A stretch of DNA of 43,311 nucleotides, taken from contig NZ_JACJQN010000030.1 in assembly GCF_014696675.1 (NCBI RefSeq), positions 1 through 43,311 on the forward strand, given 5' to 3'. The position numbers and the translations under genes were made by a program. The first letter of the stretch is position 1, and each line of letters opens with the position of its first letter. Positions 42,768 through 43,311 of the stretch are shown piece after piece. The DNA is from Phormidium tenue FACHB-1052 (lineage in GTDB: Bacteria; Cyanobacteriota; Cyanobacteriia; Phormidesmidales; Phormidesmidaceae). The notes below the pieces were generated by a model. That model worked only from the letters and a program-made list of their open reading frames with translations. It did not search any database and was not told the DNA's origin.

Positions 42768-43311
42768 TCAATAGGATAAGGCGTCGATCGCCCTCTTCTT
42801 CTGCTCCGGGCTCACCTCCAGATACCGCTGCAAGCTGGCCAAGCTCCGGTGGCCGCTGATCTCCTGAATCACCCGCAGGGGCACCCCTGCATTGCTCAGG
42901 TTAGTCAGGGCCGTGCGCCTAAAGCTGTGGGTACTGATGCCAATCCCCTCCAGCCCGACATAGGCCAGCGCTTGGTCGAGCAGCCAATCCGCCGATGACC
43001 GAGCCAACCGACCCCGCCCATGCCGACCGGGGAATAGGTAATCCGCCCCGCCATTGTCGTAGGCGGCTAGCAGCGTCGCCAGCCGGGGGTGAATGTCAAT
43101 CTGTCGGGTGGCCAGCTTGCCCTTCGTCGCCTTGGCGGGCAGCACCAGCACGTCGCCCTTAATATCACCGGGCCGGAGTGAGATCGCCTCACTCACCCGC
43201 AGCCCACCGTAGAGCAGGATGCCAAACAGCGCTCGATCGCGGGGAGAGTCCATCGCCGCGAACAGCCGGGCAATTTCGTCGTGGGTCAATACCTTGGCCT
43301 GGCCGTGGGTG
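42768..43311 (-). CDS. Tyrosine recombinase, C-terminal part (continues at 106-1 on the circle)
   Basis: Together with 1-106 this is a 182-residue XerC/D-type recombinase lacking the usual N-terminal core-binding domain. Catalytic residues are complete: R in YGGLRVSEA, K in ATKGKL, HSFRR (H-x-x-R), H in SGHRS and the nucleophile in QRYLEV. Small single-domain recombinases like this are common on cyanobacterial plasmids and may resolve plasmid dimers or act in integration. It is intact, whereas its paralogue at 23873-24411 is frameshifted. The two flank the cargo half of the plasmid. Confidence 0.88.
   Translation of the reverse strand, partial: THGQAKVLTHDEIARLFAAMDSPRDRALFGILLYGGLRVSEAISLRPGDIKGDVLVLPAKATKGKLATRQIDIHPRLATLLAAYDNGGADYLFPGRHGRGRLARSSADWLLDQALAYVGLEGIGISTHSFRRTALTNLSNAGVPLRVIQEISGHRSLASLQRYLEVSPEQKKRAIDALSY
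43211..43311. repeat. 101-bp terminal direct repeat, right copy
   Basis: Identical to bases 1-101. One copy should be dropped to give the 43,210-bp circle. Confidence 0.95.

Noticed and set aside
1..43311. tRNA, rRNA, relaxase and complete prophage
   Set aside because: Looked for by eye on both strands; no cloverleaf, rRNA motif, relaxase HUH motif or phage structural gene was recognised. The lysozyme alone does not make a prophage.

Overview
The window is a complete circular plasmid of about 43.21 kb, opened inside a recombinase gene. Its first 101 bases are identical to its last 101, and the recombinase reads through when the ends are joined. The host is very probably a cyanobacterium: the replication protein belongs to the cyanobacterial CyRepA1 type, octamers of the HIP1 kind (GCGATCGC and close variants) recur in the backbone, and the accessory genes (WD40 NB-ARC, carotenoid oxygenase, giant RTX protein) are typical of filamentous cyanobacteria. 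No rRNA or tRNA gene was recognised.

Backbone (about 42.7 kb across the join to 10.7 kb, GC-rich): a small tyrosine recombinase; a ParA/ribbon-helix-helix partition pair behind an array of boxes in 8-bp phase; the large CyRepA1 primase-helicase; a three-gene minus-strand operon (ribbon-helix-helix, coiled coil, HTH regulator); and a seven-gene plus-strand operon of small helical and membrane proteins that ends in a membrane-anchored P-loop ATPase with a C-terminal winged helix. An array of 11-bp sites (TGTCTTGTGGG type, both orientations) starts on the ATPase stop codon. That layout resembles Streptomyces TraB/clt double-stranded DNA transfer or an FtsK-type motor with its guiding sequences. 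A terminator closes the operon.

Cargo 1 (10.9-16.3 kb, minus strand) reads as a periplasmic methionine-repair and oxidant-defence island: methionine-rich lipoprotein, TlpA-like thioredoxin, CcdA, cytochrome b, molybdopterin oxidoreductase of the sulfite oxidase/MsrP fold, sensor kinase and OmpR-type regulator. It parallels E. coli HprSR-MsrPQ and the Azospira MrpX/YedY1 hypochlorite system.

Cargo 2 (about 16.3-24.7 kb, AT-richer) is a mobile zone. It holds a 53-residue ribbon-helix-helix gene, repeated perfect palindromes, an unrecognised protein made of six HTH-like repeats, and a divergent 677-residue tyrosine recombinase-like gene cut by an IS1-family element with an 8-bp target duplication. 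A 22-bp direct repeat flanks this unit. A second small tyrosine recombinase with a frameshift and a 91-bp MITE-like element follow.

Cargo 3 (24.8-42.3 kb) has a membrane alpha/beta hydrolase, a three-domain lysozyme/peptidoglycan-binding/L,D-transpeptidase-like protein, a STAND NTPase (HTH, NB-ARC, 14 WD40) translationally coupled to a carotenoid oxygenase, a 42-residue secreted peptide and a 2123-residue RTX protein. Several of these look like secreted or conflict-related functions. The plasmid therefore joins a replication, partition and possible transfer backbone to stress-defence and secretion cargo, with recombinases near the seams.
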